Below are positions 18,568-28,410 of a stretch of 43,751 nucleotides of DNA, piece after piece. The stretch is taken from assembly GCA_905235905.1 (NCBI GenBank), contig CAJONO010000169.1, positions 1-43,751 on the forward strand, in the 5' to 3' direction. The position numbers were made by a program, and so were the translations under genes. Source of the stretch: an uncultured Prevotella sp. (lineage in GTDB: Bacteria > Bacteroidota > Bacteroidia > Bacteroidales > Bacteroidaceae). Every line of letters begins with the position of its first letter. The stretch's first letter is position 1. A model generated the notes under the pieces. That model worked only from the letters and a program-made list of their open reading frames with translations. It was not told the DNA's origin and did not search any database.

Positions 18568-21500
18568 TTTCTGACCTCCTTTCTACCGTTCTTAATATAT
18601 AATCCCTTCGACAGCTTGCGGCCCTTGGCATCGTGGTTGTCGACCTTGCGGCCCATCAGGTCGTAGACGGAGCCGTCGTCTGCACCGTCGGCAACGCTGT
18701 CGATGCCCGTCGTACCGCTATTGCCTATGCCGGCAGCGACGGTCTCGGCCATCGCGTCGGCTGCCTGCACGTCGGCCAGCTCACCGTTGGCACTGAGGCG
18801 CAGCAGCTGGCTTTGGCCGGCGGGCAGCGTCTGGCCGGTGGGTGAGAACACCAGCAGTCGAACGCCTGTCGCGGTGTTGCGGGCCTGCATCTGCCAGTCG
18901 CTGCTGTTCATGAGCAGGCGCACCTGGTCGGCCTTGACGCCCCGCAGCTCTATGTAGAAGGCGGCAATCTCGTCCTGGGCCTCCACCTCGATGTAGCGGC
19001 CAGAGGCGTAGAAGAGATTGCTGACGGGCAAACCGTCAGCCACGAACCTAGAAGCGGAACCTTCGGGCACGGAAGCATTGCGGCGGGAGGCGGCCCCATC
19101 GCCCTGGTTGTCGAGCACGATGTTCACCGTGCACACGATGTCCTGAATGTTAATCAGGTTGGCGGCTTCGTTCTCGGTCCAGGTGTTGGCGGCCCAGAGG
19201 CTGAAGGTGCTGCTATTGCTGGTGTTGAGAATGTAGTTCAACGTGCGCTGCACGTCGGTCACGTCGACGATGCCGGTCAGGTTGGCATCGCCACGGGTCA
19301 GATGCATGGTGGCCGGATAGACAGAGTTGGCCATGAGGCCCGAGGCGGGAATTATGACCACGGCCTCGTTCTGTTGGGCTGTCTGCTTCCAGCTGTTTGC
19401 CTGATAGGCATAGTCGTCGTTGGTGTTCGACCAGCTGAGCTGGCCGTAGCGCACACTCAGGTCGCTCTTCCATACCTGCAAGACGGGATGGCTGCCAAAG
19501 GCTTGTGCCGAGTGGCTGTAGCCCACGATGGCGGGCATGTCGACCGTGACATGGCTGCCAATGTTGAGCAGGTGGTCGGCCAGGTTGCCAAAGCCGGGCC
19601 AGTTTGTGGTCTGGCTGTTGCCATAGACGCGGTGCTGATGGCTCATGTTCAGCGCGGTGATGGTCTGTGGCAGGGCTGCCGACAGCTCGTCGATCTGGTT
19701 GTAGCTCAGGTCGAGCGAGGTCAGCTGCTCGCCCACGCCCTGCAGGAACAGGGCAGGGTCGCCCGTCAGGGCGTTGCGACTCAGGTTGAGCTGTGTGAGC
19801 TGTGTCAGCGATGCTATATAGGGAGTAGCTACTGAGAGCGTACCGTTGAGGCCTCGGCCTTGTAGGTTGATGGCCGACACATGGCCGTCGGTGTCGAAGC
19901 TGACGCCGCTCCAGTTGCCGTTGGCCACCAGCTCGGAGGCCGTGTTCCACTTGGTGCCGTTCCACTGGTTGCCGCCGAAGTCGTTGTACAGCTGGCGCAG
20001 CACGGCCAGGTCGGCAGTGCTCATATAGAACGGGCTGAGCGTGGCACTGGTAGCCGAGAGCAGTCGGTTGTTGTCGTCGCTGGTCTCCATGACCTTGCCC
20101 TCTGCATCGGTAGCCACGAAGACGCGCAGTGTGCCCGTCTCTACGTAGGGCACCTGCATCTGGAACGTCACCGTATAGTCGGCCTCGGCAGCAAGGTTGC
20201 CCGTATGCTTCACGTCGACAGCCTTCACGGCCTGGGCAAAGTCCTGACTGTCAATGACATAGTATAGGCGGTCGGTCCATTCGCCCTCGGTGGTGGCACC
20301 CGTGCCCTGGTTCTTCACGGTGGCCGTCACGGTGATGAGGTTGCCGGCCTCGGCAGCCTCGGGCAGGGTGATGGCCGTCACGGTCAGGTCGGGCAGCAGG
20401 CGGCCTTTGAGGGTCATGGCAGGACTCTGCATCTCGTCGCAGTAGCCGATGGCGGTCACCGTCCATGTGTAGGTGTAGCCCGAGCGCACGTCGATGTCGT
20501 AGTACAGGTTCTTGGTGACGGCATTGACCGTCTCTGTAGCCTCGGCTTCCTCATTGTCGCTGATGCGCTCGCTGACCGCTATGCGATAGCCGCCCACGGC
20601 ATCGCCGATGGCACTCCAGGCCAGGCGGGTGACAACGGGATCGACGCTGGCACCCGTGGCGGGCGTGAGCGAGGCAAACGACTGATGGCTCACACGTGCA
20701 TGCACCTTTATATAATAGGTATAGGTGTAGAGCTGTCGCCCGTTCGGGTCCTTCAGCGTCACGGCGTAGGCGATGGAGTCGGCCTTCGTGCCGTTGTTCA
20801 TGATGGTCATGGCGGGCAGGTCGCCCACGCCGCTCTCAGCATAGCCGCTCAGTGTTGAGCCGTCGTGGGGCTGTGCCTGCCAGACGGTTGTCACGGCGCT
20901 GCTGATGGCCGACAGGCCTACGGGTGTGCTCTCGTCCTCGGAGCACAGTTCCTCATAGCGCAGCGTGGCGAGGGTGAAGTCGTAGGCCGTGCCGTTGATG
21001 GTCAGGGCCACGTTCTCCAAGCGCGTCTGTGCCAGCAGGCCCACGAGGGTGGGCAGGTTGGCATCGGCCACGGTCAGGGTGAGCGTGTTGCCGCTTTCGG
21101 CAGCGGCCTTGAAGGTCAGCGTCTCATGGCTGTGCTGCTCAGAGCGGTTCTCCAAGTCGGCGGCGGCCTTGGCTATCTGGGCCAGATGGGTCTCGTCGGT
21201 AGCGTCGAAGGCATAGTCGGTTTGCGTGGTCTTCACGTTCATCACGATGCTGCCGCCAATGCCACGGTCGCAGAAGTCGGCCATCATGTTGTCGAGCGAC
21301 TGGTAGTTGCGTCCTTCCATCGAGGTCTCGGCCTGTGCGTTCAGCGTGTAGTTGCCCTCGGCATCGACCATCACGGGGAAGGCCATGGTGGGGCTCCAGC
21401 CGTTGGTGCCTCGGTAGCGAATGAAGAGGATGGCATCGCCGTGGACCACATACGACGGCACGCCGAAGTCATCGAGGCTGATCTCGTCGGCAGGCGATAG

Positions 21501-22310
21501 CTGGATGGGCGTACCCATGCCGAAGCCCGGGTCGTCGTTCCAGAAATACTCGGCACTGGCCACGACGGCAGCGGTGGCGCGGGGCTTGTAGACCTCGCAG
21601 ACCATGGTGGGGCTCCAGCCGTTGGTGCCTCGGTAGCGCAGTCCTAACTGGTGGCTGCCCGCAGCGAGGGTGTCGGCGAGGGCCAGTAGCATGTCGATGT
21701 TGACCGTCTGGCCGGGTGTCAGGCTGAGGCTTGCGCCCATGCCGAGGCCGGGATCGCGGTCCCAGAAGTATTCGGCCGTTTCGATGCTGACATTGTCGGT
21801 GACGGGCTTATAGACCTCGCAGACCATGGTGGGGCTCCAGCCGTTGGTGCCTTGGTAGCGCAGGCCTAACTGATGATGGCCCGCAGCGAGGGTGGTGCTG
21901 AGCGAGAGCAGTGCGTCGGTGTCGACGGTCTGTCCCGGTGCGAGGCTGAGCGTTGTGCCCATGCCGAAGCCCGGGTCTTCGTCCCAGAAGTACTCGGCTC
22001 GGTTGACGCTGGCATCGTCGGCAATGGGCACGGTGATGTGTTGCAATAGGGTGGGGCTCCAGCCCTTGGTGCCGTGATAGCGCACACCCAGCAAATGGGC
22101 GCCGGGGGTGGCGGGGGCCGTCAGGGCTGCCTCGGCACGAACGTTGGTGCCGGGGGTGATGGTCAGGGTGGTTGCCTGGCTGATGCCTGGGTCTTCGTCC
22201 CAGAAATACTCGGCGTAGTCAACCGTCTGCGCCGGTACAAGCAACGACGAGCAGAGCCCAACCAGCACGGCCACCACCTTGCGAAGTGAGTGCTGTGTCA
22301 AGTTCTTCAT
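18564..22310 (-). CDS. Large surface protein: tandem repeats, LRR, dockerin-like, sorting tail
   Basis: The protein has 1248 residues; the signal peptide ends SLLVPAQ. Four tandem units of 72-74 residues begin AEYFWDEDPGxGMG at residues 33, 105, 179 and 253 and share GLRYxGTNGWSPTM. A fibronectin-like region lies near 545, a CARDB domain near 640 (PDLTVTAITLPEAAEAGNLI) and leucine-rich repeats at about 800-890 (LTQLNLSRNALTG, LTSLDLSYNQI). From about 1007 there is a degenerate dockerin-like pair (GDANLTGIVDVTDVQRTL; AANLINIQDIVCTVNIVL). A cohesin-like beta-sandwich follows at about 1085-1190, then the type IX sorting tail SVYDLMGRKVDN...GLYIKNGRKEVRK. It lies 5 bp after the beta-helix gene and overlaps the next gene by 4 bp. 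It is probably anchored on the cell surface and may present binding sites to its neighbours. No enzyme motif was found. Confidence 0.82.
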   Translation of the reverse strand: MKNLTQHSLRKVVAVLVGLCSSLLVPAQTVDYAEYFWDEDPGISQATTLTITPGTNVRAEAALTAPATPGAHLLGVRYHGTKGWSPTLLQHITVPIADDASVNRAEYFWDEDPGFGMGTTLSLAPGQTVDTDALLSLSTTLAAGHHQLGLRYQGTNGWSPTMVCEVYKPVTDNVSIETAEYFWDRDPGLGMGASLSLTPGQTVNIDMLLALADTLAAGSHQLGLRYRGTNGWSPTMVCEVYKPRATAAVVASAEYFWNDDPGFGMGTPIQLSPADEISLDDFGVPSYVVHGDAILFIRYRGTNGWSPTMAFPVMVDAEGNYTLNAQAETSMEGRNYQSLDNMMADFCDRGIGGSIVMNVKTTQTDYAFDATDETHLAQIAKAAADLENRSEQHSHETLTFKAAAESGNTLTLTVADANLPTLVGLLAQTRLENVALTINGTAYDFTLATLRYEELCSEDESTPVGLSAISSAVTTVWQAQPHDGSTLSGYAESGVGDLPAMTIMNNGTKADSIAYAVTLKDPNGRQLYTYTYYIKVHARVSHQSFASLTPATGASVDPVVTRLAWSAIGDAVGGYRIAVSERISDNEEAEATETVNAVTKNLYYDIDVRSGYTYTWTVTAIGYCDEMQSPAMTLKGRLLPDLTVTAITLPEAAEAGNLITVTATVKNQGTGATTEGEWTDRLYYVIDSQDFAQAVKAVDVKHTGNLAAEADYTVTFQMQVPYVETGTLRVFVATDAEGKVMETSDDNNRLLSATSATLSPFYMSTADLAVLRQLYNDFGGNQWNGTKWNTASELVANGNWSGVSFDTDGHVSAINLQGRGLNGTLSVATPYIASLTQLTQLNLSRNALTGDPALFLQGVGEQLTSLDLSYNQIDELSAALPQTITALNMSHQHRVYGNSQTTNWPGFGNLADHLLNIGSHVTVDMPAIVGYSHSAQAFGSHPVLQVWKSDLSVRYGQLSWSNTNDDYAYQANSWKQTAQQNEAVVIIPASGLMANSVYPATMHLTRGDANLTGIVDVTDVQRTLNYILNTSNSSTFSLWAANTWTENEAANLINIQDIVCTVNIVLDNQGDGAASRRNASVPEGSASRFVADGLPVSNLFYASGRYIEVEAQDEIAAFYIELRGVKADQVRLLMNSSDWQMQARNTATGVRLLVFSPTGQTLPAGQSQLLRLSANGELADVQAADAMAETVAAGIGNSGTTGIDSVADGADDGSVYDLMGRKVDNHDAKGRKLSKGLYIKNGRKEVRK

Positions 22311-22315
22311 AGTGC

Positions 22316-23371
22316 TTAGTCGTTTTGTATCGTTACCTTCTGCTTCACGCTAACCTTACCGTCGACGGCACGGACGCCCACCTGCGACTCTTCGAAATAG
22401 GGAATGCCGTAGGGACGGCCATAGACCACATAGGGATAGGCTCCGGCAAAGGGGCCGCAGTCCTCGCCGTTGGTGCCGGCACCCTTGGCAGGGCTCTCGT
22501 CGGCCAGACGGAAGACGTTCATGTCCAAGCCCGTCTTGGCGAACACCTGTTTCTCGGCATCCTCGTAGCCCAGGTCCAAGCAAGTGTTGTTGGGATAGGT
22601 AGAGGCATACTTGTCGGCGGCACTGCTCAGCACGTTGTTCTGCACCGTGCTGTTGTTCACATCCCACAGCACTTGGGCGCGGGTGTTCTTCACGTTCAGC
22701 AGGATGTTGTTCTTAATGTCGCCACCGGTGATTTGGTACAAAACAGTTTGCTGGTAGGACGTAGATGTATTTGTGGTGGAATTCCGAATAAAATTATTGC
22801 GAATGATGGGGTTGTAAAGTTTGCGGACAAAGCCGTTATCCTCAAGACTACCCCTGATGATGCAGTTCTCAATGGTCCACCCCATGGTAGTGGTAGAGGT
22901 GGTTCCTGCACCTGCAATATAGTTATTCACCATGCACTGCCTGATAGTGGCATACTGGGCGGTACCGCCATAGGTAATAAAACCATCCACCCTGCAGCGC
23001 TCCACGGTGGCATAGCTGGCATAGAAATAAATATATCCAGTGCAATAGACCCCCTCCACCTTTACATTGGCGGCTTTAATATAGAGAGTTCCGGTAATCT
23101 TGGCAATGGTATGTACGGTAGAGGCGTAGCCTGTGCCAATGAGGGTGATGGTTTTCGATATGGTCTGATCTGTGATGAGGCAGCCAGGGTCGAGGTAGAG
23201 TGTGTCGCCATTCTGCACGTCGGCACTGCTACAGGCGGCATTGATGCTGGTGAAGTGGGGCTTCTTGGTGGCATCGTTGTTGATTCGCCACGAACGGGCA
23301 TTAGCGTTGATGGCCATCATGGCGAGGAGCAGTGTGGCCAGACTCAGTTGGATGTAATGGTTTCTTTTCAT
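22316..23371 (-). CDS. Secreted right-handed beta-helix protein
   Basis: The protein has 351 residues from MKRNHYIQLSLATLLLAMM. The longer frame to 23467 is rejected because this ATG begins a good signal peptide (cleavage near NANA) and lies just after a promoter. Repeating rungs such as GTLYIKAANVKVEGVYCTGYIYF, NPIIRNNFIRNST and STVQNNVLSSA are typical of pectate-lyase-like parallel beta-helices. The C-terminal LADESPAKGAGTN..CGPFAG is the usual end of such families. No catalytic residues can be assigned; it may bind or cleave polysaccharide. No sorting tail is evident, although the end (KVSVKQKVTIQND) is short and unusual. It is the first gene of the three-gene operon. Confidence 0.8.
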   Translation of the reverse strand: MKRNHYIQLSLATLLLAMMAINANARSWRINNDATKKPHFTSINAACSSADVQNGDTLYLDPGCLITDQTISKTITLIGTGYASTVHTIAKITGTLYIKAANVKVEGVYCTGYIYFYASYATVERCRVDGFITYGGTAQYATIRQCMVNNYIAGAGTTSTTTMGWTIENCIIRGSLEDNGFVRKLYNPIIRNNFIRNSTTNTSTSYQQTVLYQITGGDIKNNILLNVKNTRAQVLWDVNNSTVQNNVLSSAADKYASTYPNNTCLDLGYEDAEKQVFAKTGLDMNVFRLADESPAKGAGTNGEDCGPFAGAYPYVVYGRPYGIPYFEESQVGVRAVDGKVSVKQKVTIQND

Positions 23372-23407
23372 TTTCTTATAGTTTTTAAATAATATTGGTT
23401 TGCTGTG

Positions 23408-23438
23408 CAAAGATACGAAAAAAGAAACAAACGACCAA
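23408..23438 (-). promoter_or_regulatory. Promoter of the large secreted-protein operon
   Basis: Minus strand: TTGG (23438-23435), 19 bp, TATCTTTG (23415-23408), about 37 bp upstream of the beta-helix ATG. It is divergent from porU. Confidence 0.7.
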
Positions 23439-23513
23439 GAAATAGTCAAAGAAACTGCCACAACCAATGCCTACCGTCGTCAGCGGTAATGCCTACCGTT
23501 GGGAGTGGGCATG

Positions 23514-23600
23514 TTGAATTAGGTTGCAATTGAGCATCGATTACGACGTGGTTGATGCTGAAGTGCGACATAATTCAGCACGGATTGCGACCTAATTCAA
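23514..23600. repeat. Dispersed palindromic repeat, copy C, upstream of porU
   Basis: The outer 17-bp arms TTGAATTAGGTTGCAAT (23514-23530) and ATTGCGACCTAATTCAA (23584-23600) pair with one mismatch. Inside are AGCATC/GATGCT and TGCTGAA/TTCAGCA. GCGACMTAATT occurs twice. The stretch AATTCAGCACGGATTGCG resembles copies A and B. It occupies most of the gap between the divergent operon promoter and porU, so it could bind a regulator; no TAnnTTTG box for porU was found. Confidence 0.6.
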
Positions 23601-23656
23601 GTAGCTTCCTGCTACAGAATACAATAAAAACGAAAAGCCTTCGTTATATAACAAGA

Positions 23657-26600
23657 ATGAGACGTCACCTTATTTTATTAGCATATATCCTGGCCACCAC
23701 GGCACTTTCGGCCCAGGAGTTCTTCAATCTCACTGCCCAGGAGGTGAAGATTGATTCCGTTTTGCCTGTATTCACCCACCAGATAGCGTTGGGCAGGGAC
23801 TATGCCGGCACCGACTATGAGGTGTCGATAGAGTATCCTGAGTTCATCGACATGCAACCCTCTGACGTGCAGCGGCTACGGCAGATGGGCGTGGCCGACG
23901 CGCTGCCCGAGCTGCCTCGCGTCGAAAAGTATGTGGCCGTAGAGCGCAAGCGCGGCACCCTGTGCCTGAGCCTGGTGCCTTTGGTGAAGCGCGACGGCCG
24001 CTACCAGAAATTGGTGAGCTTCAAGCTGGCCGTGACATCGAGGAATAGGAACGAAGAAGAGCAGCTGTCCAGAACCTCTCACCTCTCACCCCGCTACGCC
24101 TCCCACTCGGTGCTGGCTACCGGACAGTGGGCCAAGATCCGTGTGCCGGCAACGGGCGTCTATCAGCTTACCGACGCGCTCGTCAGGAAGGCAGGCTTTG
24201 CCGATGCCTCGAAGGTGAAGGTCTACGGCTATGGCGGTGCCTTGCAGCCCGAAGCGCTGACGGGCGACTATCTCACTGCTACCGACGACCTGAAGGAGGT
24301 GGCCACCTGCACGGTGGGCGGCCGGCGGCTGTTCCATGCCACAGGCCCTGTGAGCTGGGAGTCGGCCACGGCCGAGGAGCGCACACGCAACTACTGTAGC
24401 GACTATGGCTACTATTTCCTGACCGAGAGCGACGCAGAGCCGCTGACGCAGGACAGCGCAGCATTCGTCTCGTCGTTCTATCCCTCGGCCGACGACTATC
24501 ACTCGCTATGGGAGAAAGACGGCTATGCCTGGTATCATAGCGGGCGCAACCTCTACAGTCCGACGGCACTGAGCACGTCGCAGCCCACAACCTTCACGCT
24601 CGATGCCCACGAGGCCGAGGAAACACTCGTCGTGGCCATGAGCTACAACGGGGCGTTTGTGGTCAGCGTCACCGTCAACGACTCGGTGGTGGGACAGATG
24701 GAGGTGACGGCCAGTCAGGCCAAGAGCGACTTCTCGAGCGAGAAATATGCCTCGGCTGGCGTACGCAGCTGGAAGTTCAGCCTCACCGGTCTTCGTCAGG
24801 GTGCCAACACCATTGGCCTGCAGCAGACGTCGGGTTCGTGCATTCTCCGCCCCGACTACGTGGCCCTCGTCTCGGCCAATCCCCGTCCGGCGCCAAGCCT
24901 CAGCACCGACGAGATGCCCGTGCCGGAATACGTCTATCGCATTACCAACCAGGACCATCATGCCGACTCTGCCGTGCAGATGGTCATCATCATCCCTACG
25001 TCGCAAAAGCTATTGGAGCAGGCCCGGCGGCTGAAGCAGCTGCACGAAGAGCACGACAGCCTGAGGGTGAGCATCGTGCCCGCCGACGAGCTGTTCAATG
25101 AGTTCTCGTCGGGAACGCCCGATGTGAGCGCCTACCGCCGATACCTGAAAATGTTCTACGACCGCGCCGATAGCGACGACGAGCTGCCCCGCTACCTGCT
25201 GCTCCTCGGCGACGGAGCGTGGGACAACCGCATGGTGAGCACCGCCTGGCGCTCCTATCAGCCCGACGATTTCCTGCTCTGCTACGAGAGCGAGAACTCC
25301 TTCAGCAACACCTACAGCTTCGTGAGCGACGACTTCTTCTGCCTGCTCGACGACGAGGAGACCATCAAGACGGGCAGCAGCTATAGGGGCAAGCCCGACG
25401 TGGCCGTGGGCCGCATACCGGCCCGCACCGTCGAAGAGGCAAAGATAGCCGTCGACAACGTGATTGCCTACGTGGGCAACAGTCAGGCCGGCAGTTGGCA
25501 GAACACCATCTGCATGATGGCCGACGACGGCAACGGCAACCGCCACATGGAAGATGCCGAGGCGGTGGCCAGTGTGGTGAACAGCACGGACAAGGCCTAC
25601 CATATAAAAAAGGTGTACTGGGATGCCTACACCCGCGAGGTGTCGCTGACGGGCAACAGCTATCCCGAAGTGGAGCGCCTGCTGAAGCAGCAAATGAACG
25701 ACGGGGCGCTCATCATGGACTATTCGGGCCATGGTGCCGCCTATTGCATAGCCCATGAGAAGGTGCTGCAGCTGGCCGACTTCAAGAACGCCTCTTCGGG
25801 AGGCCGCATGCCGGTGTGGATTACGGCTTCGTGCGACATTGCTCCCTTCGACACGCAGGAGGAGAACATCGGCGAGACCGCCCTCTTCAATGCCAACGGC
25901 GGCGCCATCGCCTTCTTGGGCACGGCCCGCACCGTGTTCATGACACAGAACCGCCAGACCAACAAGGCCTTCATGCGCCGGGTGTTAGACAGCACCGACG
26001 GCAAGCCGAACACCATAGGCGAGGCACTCAGGCAGGCCAAGAACGACCTGGTGGACGATGGCGGCGACACCTCGCAGAACAAGCTGCACTACGTGCTTCT
26101 GGGCGACCCCGCCGTAGCGCTGGCCCGACCCACACAGCAAATCGTCATCGACAGCGTGGCCGGCAAGGCGGTGGCCGATGGTGACGTACACCTGAATGCC
26201 GGCTCGTCGGTCACGGTCAAGGGCCATGTAGAAGGCCTGCCCTCGTTCACGGGCATTGCATCGCTCACCGTGTTCGACGTCGAGGAAACCATCGTCTGCA
26301 AGCTCAACGAGTATGACAGCAGCTATCCCGACGTGACGAACTACACCTACCAGACGCGCCCCAACATCATCTATTCCGGTAGCGACAGCATCGTGGGCGG
26401 ACAGTTCACGCTCACCTTTGCCGTGCCCAAGGACATCAGCTATAGCAGCGAGTCGGGGCAGATCATTGCCTACGGCGTGAGCGACGACCGGCTGACAGAG
26501 GCCCACGGACAGCATACGGGGCTTGTGCTCGACGGCGATGAGCTGCCCGAGAGCGATGGCGTGGGTCCCAACATCTATTGCTACCTGAACAGCGAGACCT

Positions 26601-27211
26601 TCCAGAACGGGGGCACCGTCAACAGCACCCCCTACTTCTATGCCACGCTCACCGACAAGGACGGCATCAATGCCGCAGGCAGCGGCATAGGCCACGACAT
26701 GGAGCTCATCGTCGACGGCGACATGCAGCGCACCTACAACCTGAACAGTTACTTCCAGTTCGACTTCGGCGACTACCGCAGCGGCACCGTGGGCTACAGT
26801 CTGCCCACGCTTTCCGACGGACCGCACAAGCTGCTGTTCCGTGCCTGGGACGTGCTCAACAATGCATCGACAGCCGAGCTGCAGTTTGTCGTCGACTCGG
26901 CCCTCGAGCCCTCGATTATCAATGTCGTCTGCACGAAGAATCCTGCCTCTACCACCACCCGCTTCCTCATTGACCACGACCGGACGGGCAGCGAGATGGA
27001 CGTGACGCTACAGGTGCTCGACACCTCGGGACGGCTGCTCTGGCAGCGCACCGAGACGGGTGTGGCCACCGACCATACCTACACCGTCGACTGGGACCTG
27101 ACCACCAGCAGCGGCAGCCGCCTGCGTTCGGGGGTCTATCTCTACCGCATCCTCGTCTCGTCGGGAGGCAGCAGCGAGGCATCGGTGGCAAGGAAGCTGA
27201 TTGTAAAATAA
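23657..27211 (+). CDS. porU: Type IX secretion system sortase PorU
   Basis: The protein has 1184 residues from MRRHLILLAYILATTALSAQ; the in-frame upstream methionine precedes no signal peptide and lies in repeat DNA. PorU is a gingipain-like C25 peptidase on the outer face that cuts the sorting tail from cargo and joins the cargo to anionic LPS. After an N-terminal propeptide-like beta region (about 20-200), the C25 catalytic domain covers about 430-790. It shows MDYSGHGAAYC (His692) and WITASCDIAPFD (Cys726). Ig-like domains follow, with a type IX C-terminal domain at the end (VLDTSGRLLWQR ... SVARKLIVK), which PorU itself carries. porV starts 34 bp downstream, the usual pairing. Length fits the family. 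Confidence 0.95.
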   Translation: MRRHLILLAYILATTALSAQEFFNLTAQEVKIDSVLPVFTHQIALGRDYAGTDYEVSIEYPEFIDMQPSDVQRLRQMGVADALPELPRVEKYVAVERKRGTLCLSLVPLVKRDGRYQKLVSFKLAVTSRNRNEEEQLSRTSHLSPRYASHSVLATGQWAKIRVPATGVYQLTDALVRKAGFADASKVKVYGYGGALQPEALTGDYLTATDDLKEVATCTVGGRRLFHATGPVSWESATAEERTRNYCSDYGYYFLTESDAEPLTQDSAAFVSSFYPSADDYHSLWEKDGYAWYHSGRNLYSPTALSTSQPTTFTLDAHEAEETLVVAMSYNGAFVVSVTVNDSVVGQMEVTASQAKSDFSSEKYASAGVRSWKFSLTGLRQGANTIGLQQTSGSCILRPDYVALVSANPRPAPSLSTDEMPVPEYVYRITNQDHHADSAVQMVIIIPTSQKLLEQARRLKQLHEEHDSLRVSIVPADELFNEFSSGTPDVSAYRRYLKMFYDRADSDDELPRYLLLLGDGAWDNRMVSTAWRSYQPDDFLLCYESENSFSNTYSFVSDDFFCLLDDEETIKTGSSYRGKPDVAVGRIPARTVEEAKIAVDNVIAYVGNSQAGSWQNTICMMADDGNGNRHMEDAEAVASVVNSTDKAYHIKKVYWDAYTREVSLTGNSYPEVERLLKQQMNDGALIMDYSGHGAAYCIAHEKVLQLADFKNASSGGRMPVWITASCDIAPFDTQEENIGETALFNANGGAIAFLGTARTVFMTQNRQTNKAFMRRVLDSTDGKPNTIGEALRQAKNDLVDDGGDTSQNKLHYVLLGDPAVALARPTQQIVIDSVAGKAVADGDVHLNAGSSVTVKGHVEGLPSFTGIASLTVFDVEETIVCKLNEYDSSYPDVTNYTYQTRPNIIYSGSDSIVGGQFTLTFAVPKDISYSSESGQIIAYGVSDDRLTEAHGQHTGLVLDGDELPESDGVGPNIYCYLNSETFQNGGTVNSTPYFYATLTDKDGINAAGSGIGHDMELIVDGDMQRTYNLNSYFQFDFGDYRSGTVGYSLPTLSDGPHKLLFRAWDVLNNASTAELQFVVDSALEPSIINVVCTKNPASTTTRFLIDHDRTGSEMDVTLQVLDTSGRLLWQRTETGVATDHTYTVDWDLTTSSGSRLRSGVYLYRILVSSGGSSEASVARKLIVK

Positions 27212-27245
27212 AATAATTATCCGAAATTGCCGTTATAAGAGAACA

Positions 27246-28409
27246 ATGAAAAGAATCATAAGAACTCCCATTGCCATGCTCGCCGTGCTTGTTTCAGCGG
27301 GCACGGCAGCCCAAGACTACAAGACCTCTACGTTCAACCCCGTGGAGCATGCCGTCATTTCGCAGACCATTGCACCCGATGCCCGCTCGGCAGGCTTGGG
27401 CGACGTGGGTGCGGCCACCGACCCCGACGTGAACTCACAGTGCTGGAACCTGGCCAAGTATCCCTTCTGCATCAGCCGTGCCGGCGTGGCCCTGAACTAC
27501 ACGCCGTGGCTGCGCCAGCTGGTCAGCGACATCGACCTGGCCTACCTGGCCGGCTACTACCGTGTGGGCGAGTACGGCGCACTGAGCGGCTCGCTGCGCT
27601 ATTTCTCCTTGGGCGAGGTAACGCTGAGCGACTACGACGACATGACGGTGAAACCCTACGAGATGTCGATAGACGTGGGCTACTCGCAGATGCTCTCGGA
27701 GACCTTCTCCATGGGTGTTGCCCTGCGATGGATCTACAGCGACCTGCGCTATGACTATAGCGAAGACTCGAAGCCCGCCTCGGCTTTTGCTGCCGACCTG
27801 GGCATGTACTACAACAACTATATTATGATAGGTCAGCGCGAGTGCCAGTTGGGACTGGGCCTGCACGTGAGCAACGTCGGTTCGAAGATTACCTACTATG
27901 GCGACGAGGAGAGCCAGTTCCTGCCTGCCAACCTGCGCTTAGGAGCCTCGCTGATGATTCCCATCGACGAGTATAACCGCTTCACTATTGCCGCCGATGC
28001 CAACAAGCTGCTCGTGCCTACGGTGCCCATGCAGATGGTCGACGAGTCGAACTCCGACTATCAGGACCGTGTGCGCCGCCAGTACAGCGACATGTCGTCG
28101 ATCTCAGGCATCTTCAAGAGCTTCAGCGACGCTCCCGGCGGCTTCAAGGAAGAGCTCGAGGAGATTCAGTGGAGTGCCGGTGCCGAGTATGTCTATAACG
28201 ACAAGTTCTCCCTGCGGGCCGGCTATCACCATGAGTCGGAGTCGAAGGGCAACCGAAAGTACTTCACCGTGGGCGGCGGCTTCCGCATGAACGTGTTCTC
28301 GCTCGACGTGGGCTATGTCATCTCTACCGCCCAGAGCAATCCTCTCGACCAGACCCTCCGCTTCACCCTCTCCTTCGACATGGACGGCATCAAGGATCTT
28401 TTTAAATGA
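27246..28409 (+). CDS. porV: Type IX secretion outer membrane protein PorV
   Basis: The protein has 387 residues; the signal peptide ends VSAGTAAQ. The N-terminus NPVEHAVISQTIAPDARSAG and the glycine/aromatic alternation throughout match PorV/LptO, a FadL-like outer membrane beta-barrel. In P. gingivalis PorV collects cargo from the translocon and passes it to PorU. The barrel closes with strands such as RKYFTVGGGFRMNVFSLDVGY and TLRFTLSFDMDG. It is co-oriented with porU, 34 bp downstream. A 16-copy 8-bp array begins one base after its stop codon. Confidence 0.95.
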   Translation: MKRIIRTPIAMLAVLVSAGTAAQDYKTSTFNPVEHAVISQTIAPDARSAGLGDVGAATDPDVNSQCWNLAKYPFCISRAGVALNYTPWLRQLVSDIDLAYLAGYYRVGEYGALSGSLRYFSLGEVTLSDYDDMTVKPYEMSIDVGYSQMLSETFSMGVALRWIYSDLRYDYSEDSKPASAFAADLGMYYNNYIMIGQRECQLGLGLHVSNVGSKITYYGDEESQFLPANLRLGASLMIPIDEYNRFTIAADANKLLVPTVPMQMVDESNSDYQDRVRRQYSDMSSISGIFKSFSDAPGGFKEELEEIQWSAGAEYVYNDKFSLRAGYHHESESKGNRKYFTVGGGFRMNVFSLDVGYVISTAQSNPLDQTLRFTLSFDMDGIKDLFK

Positions 28410-28410
28410 C

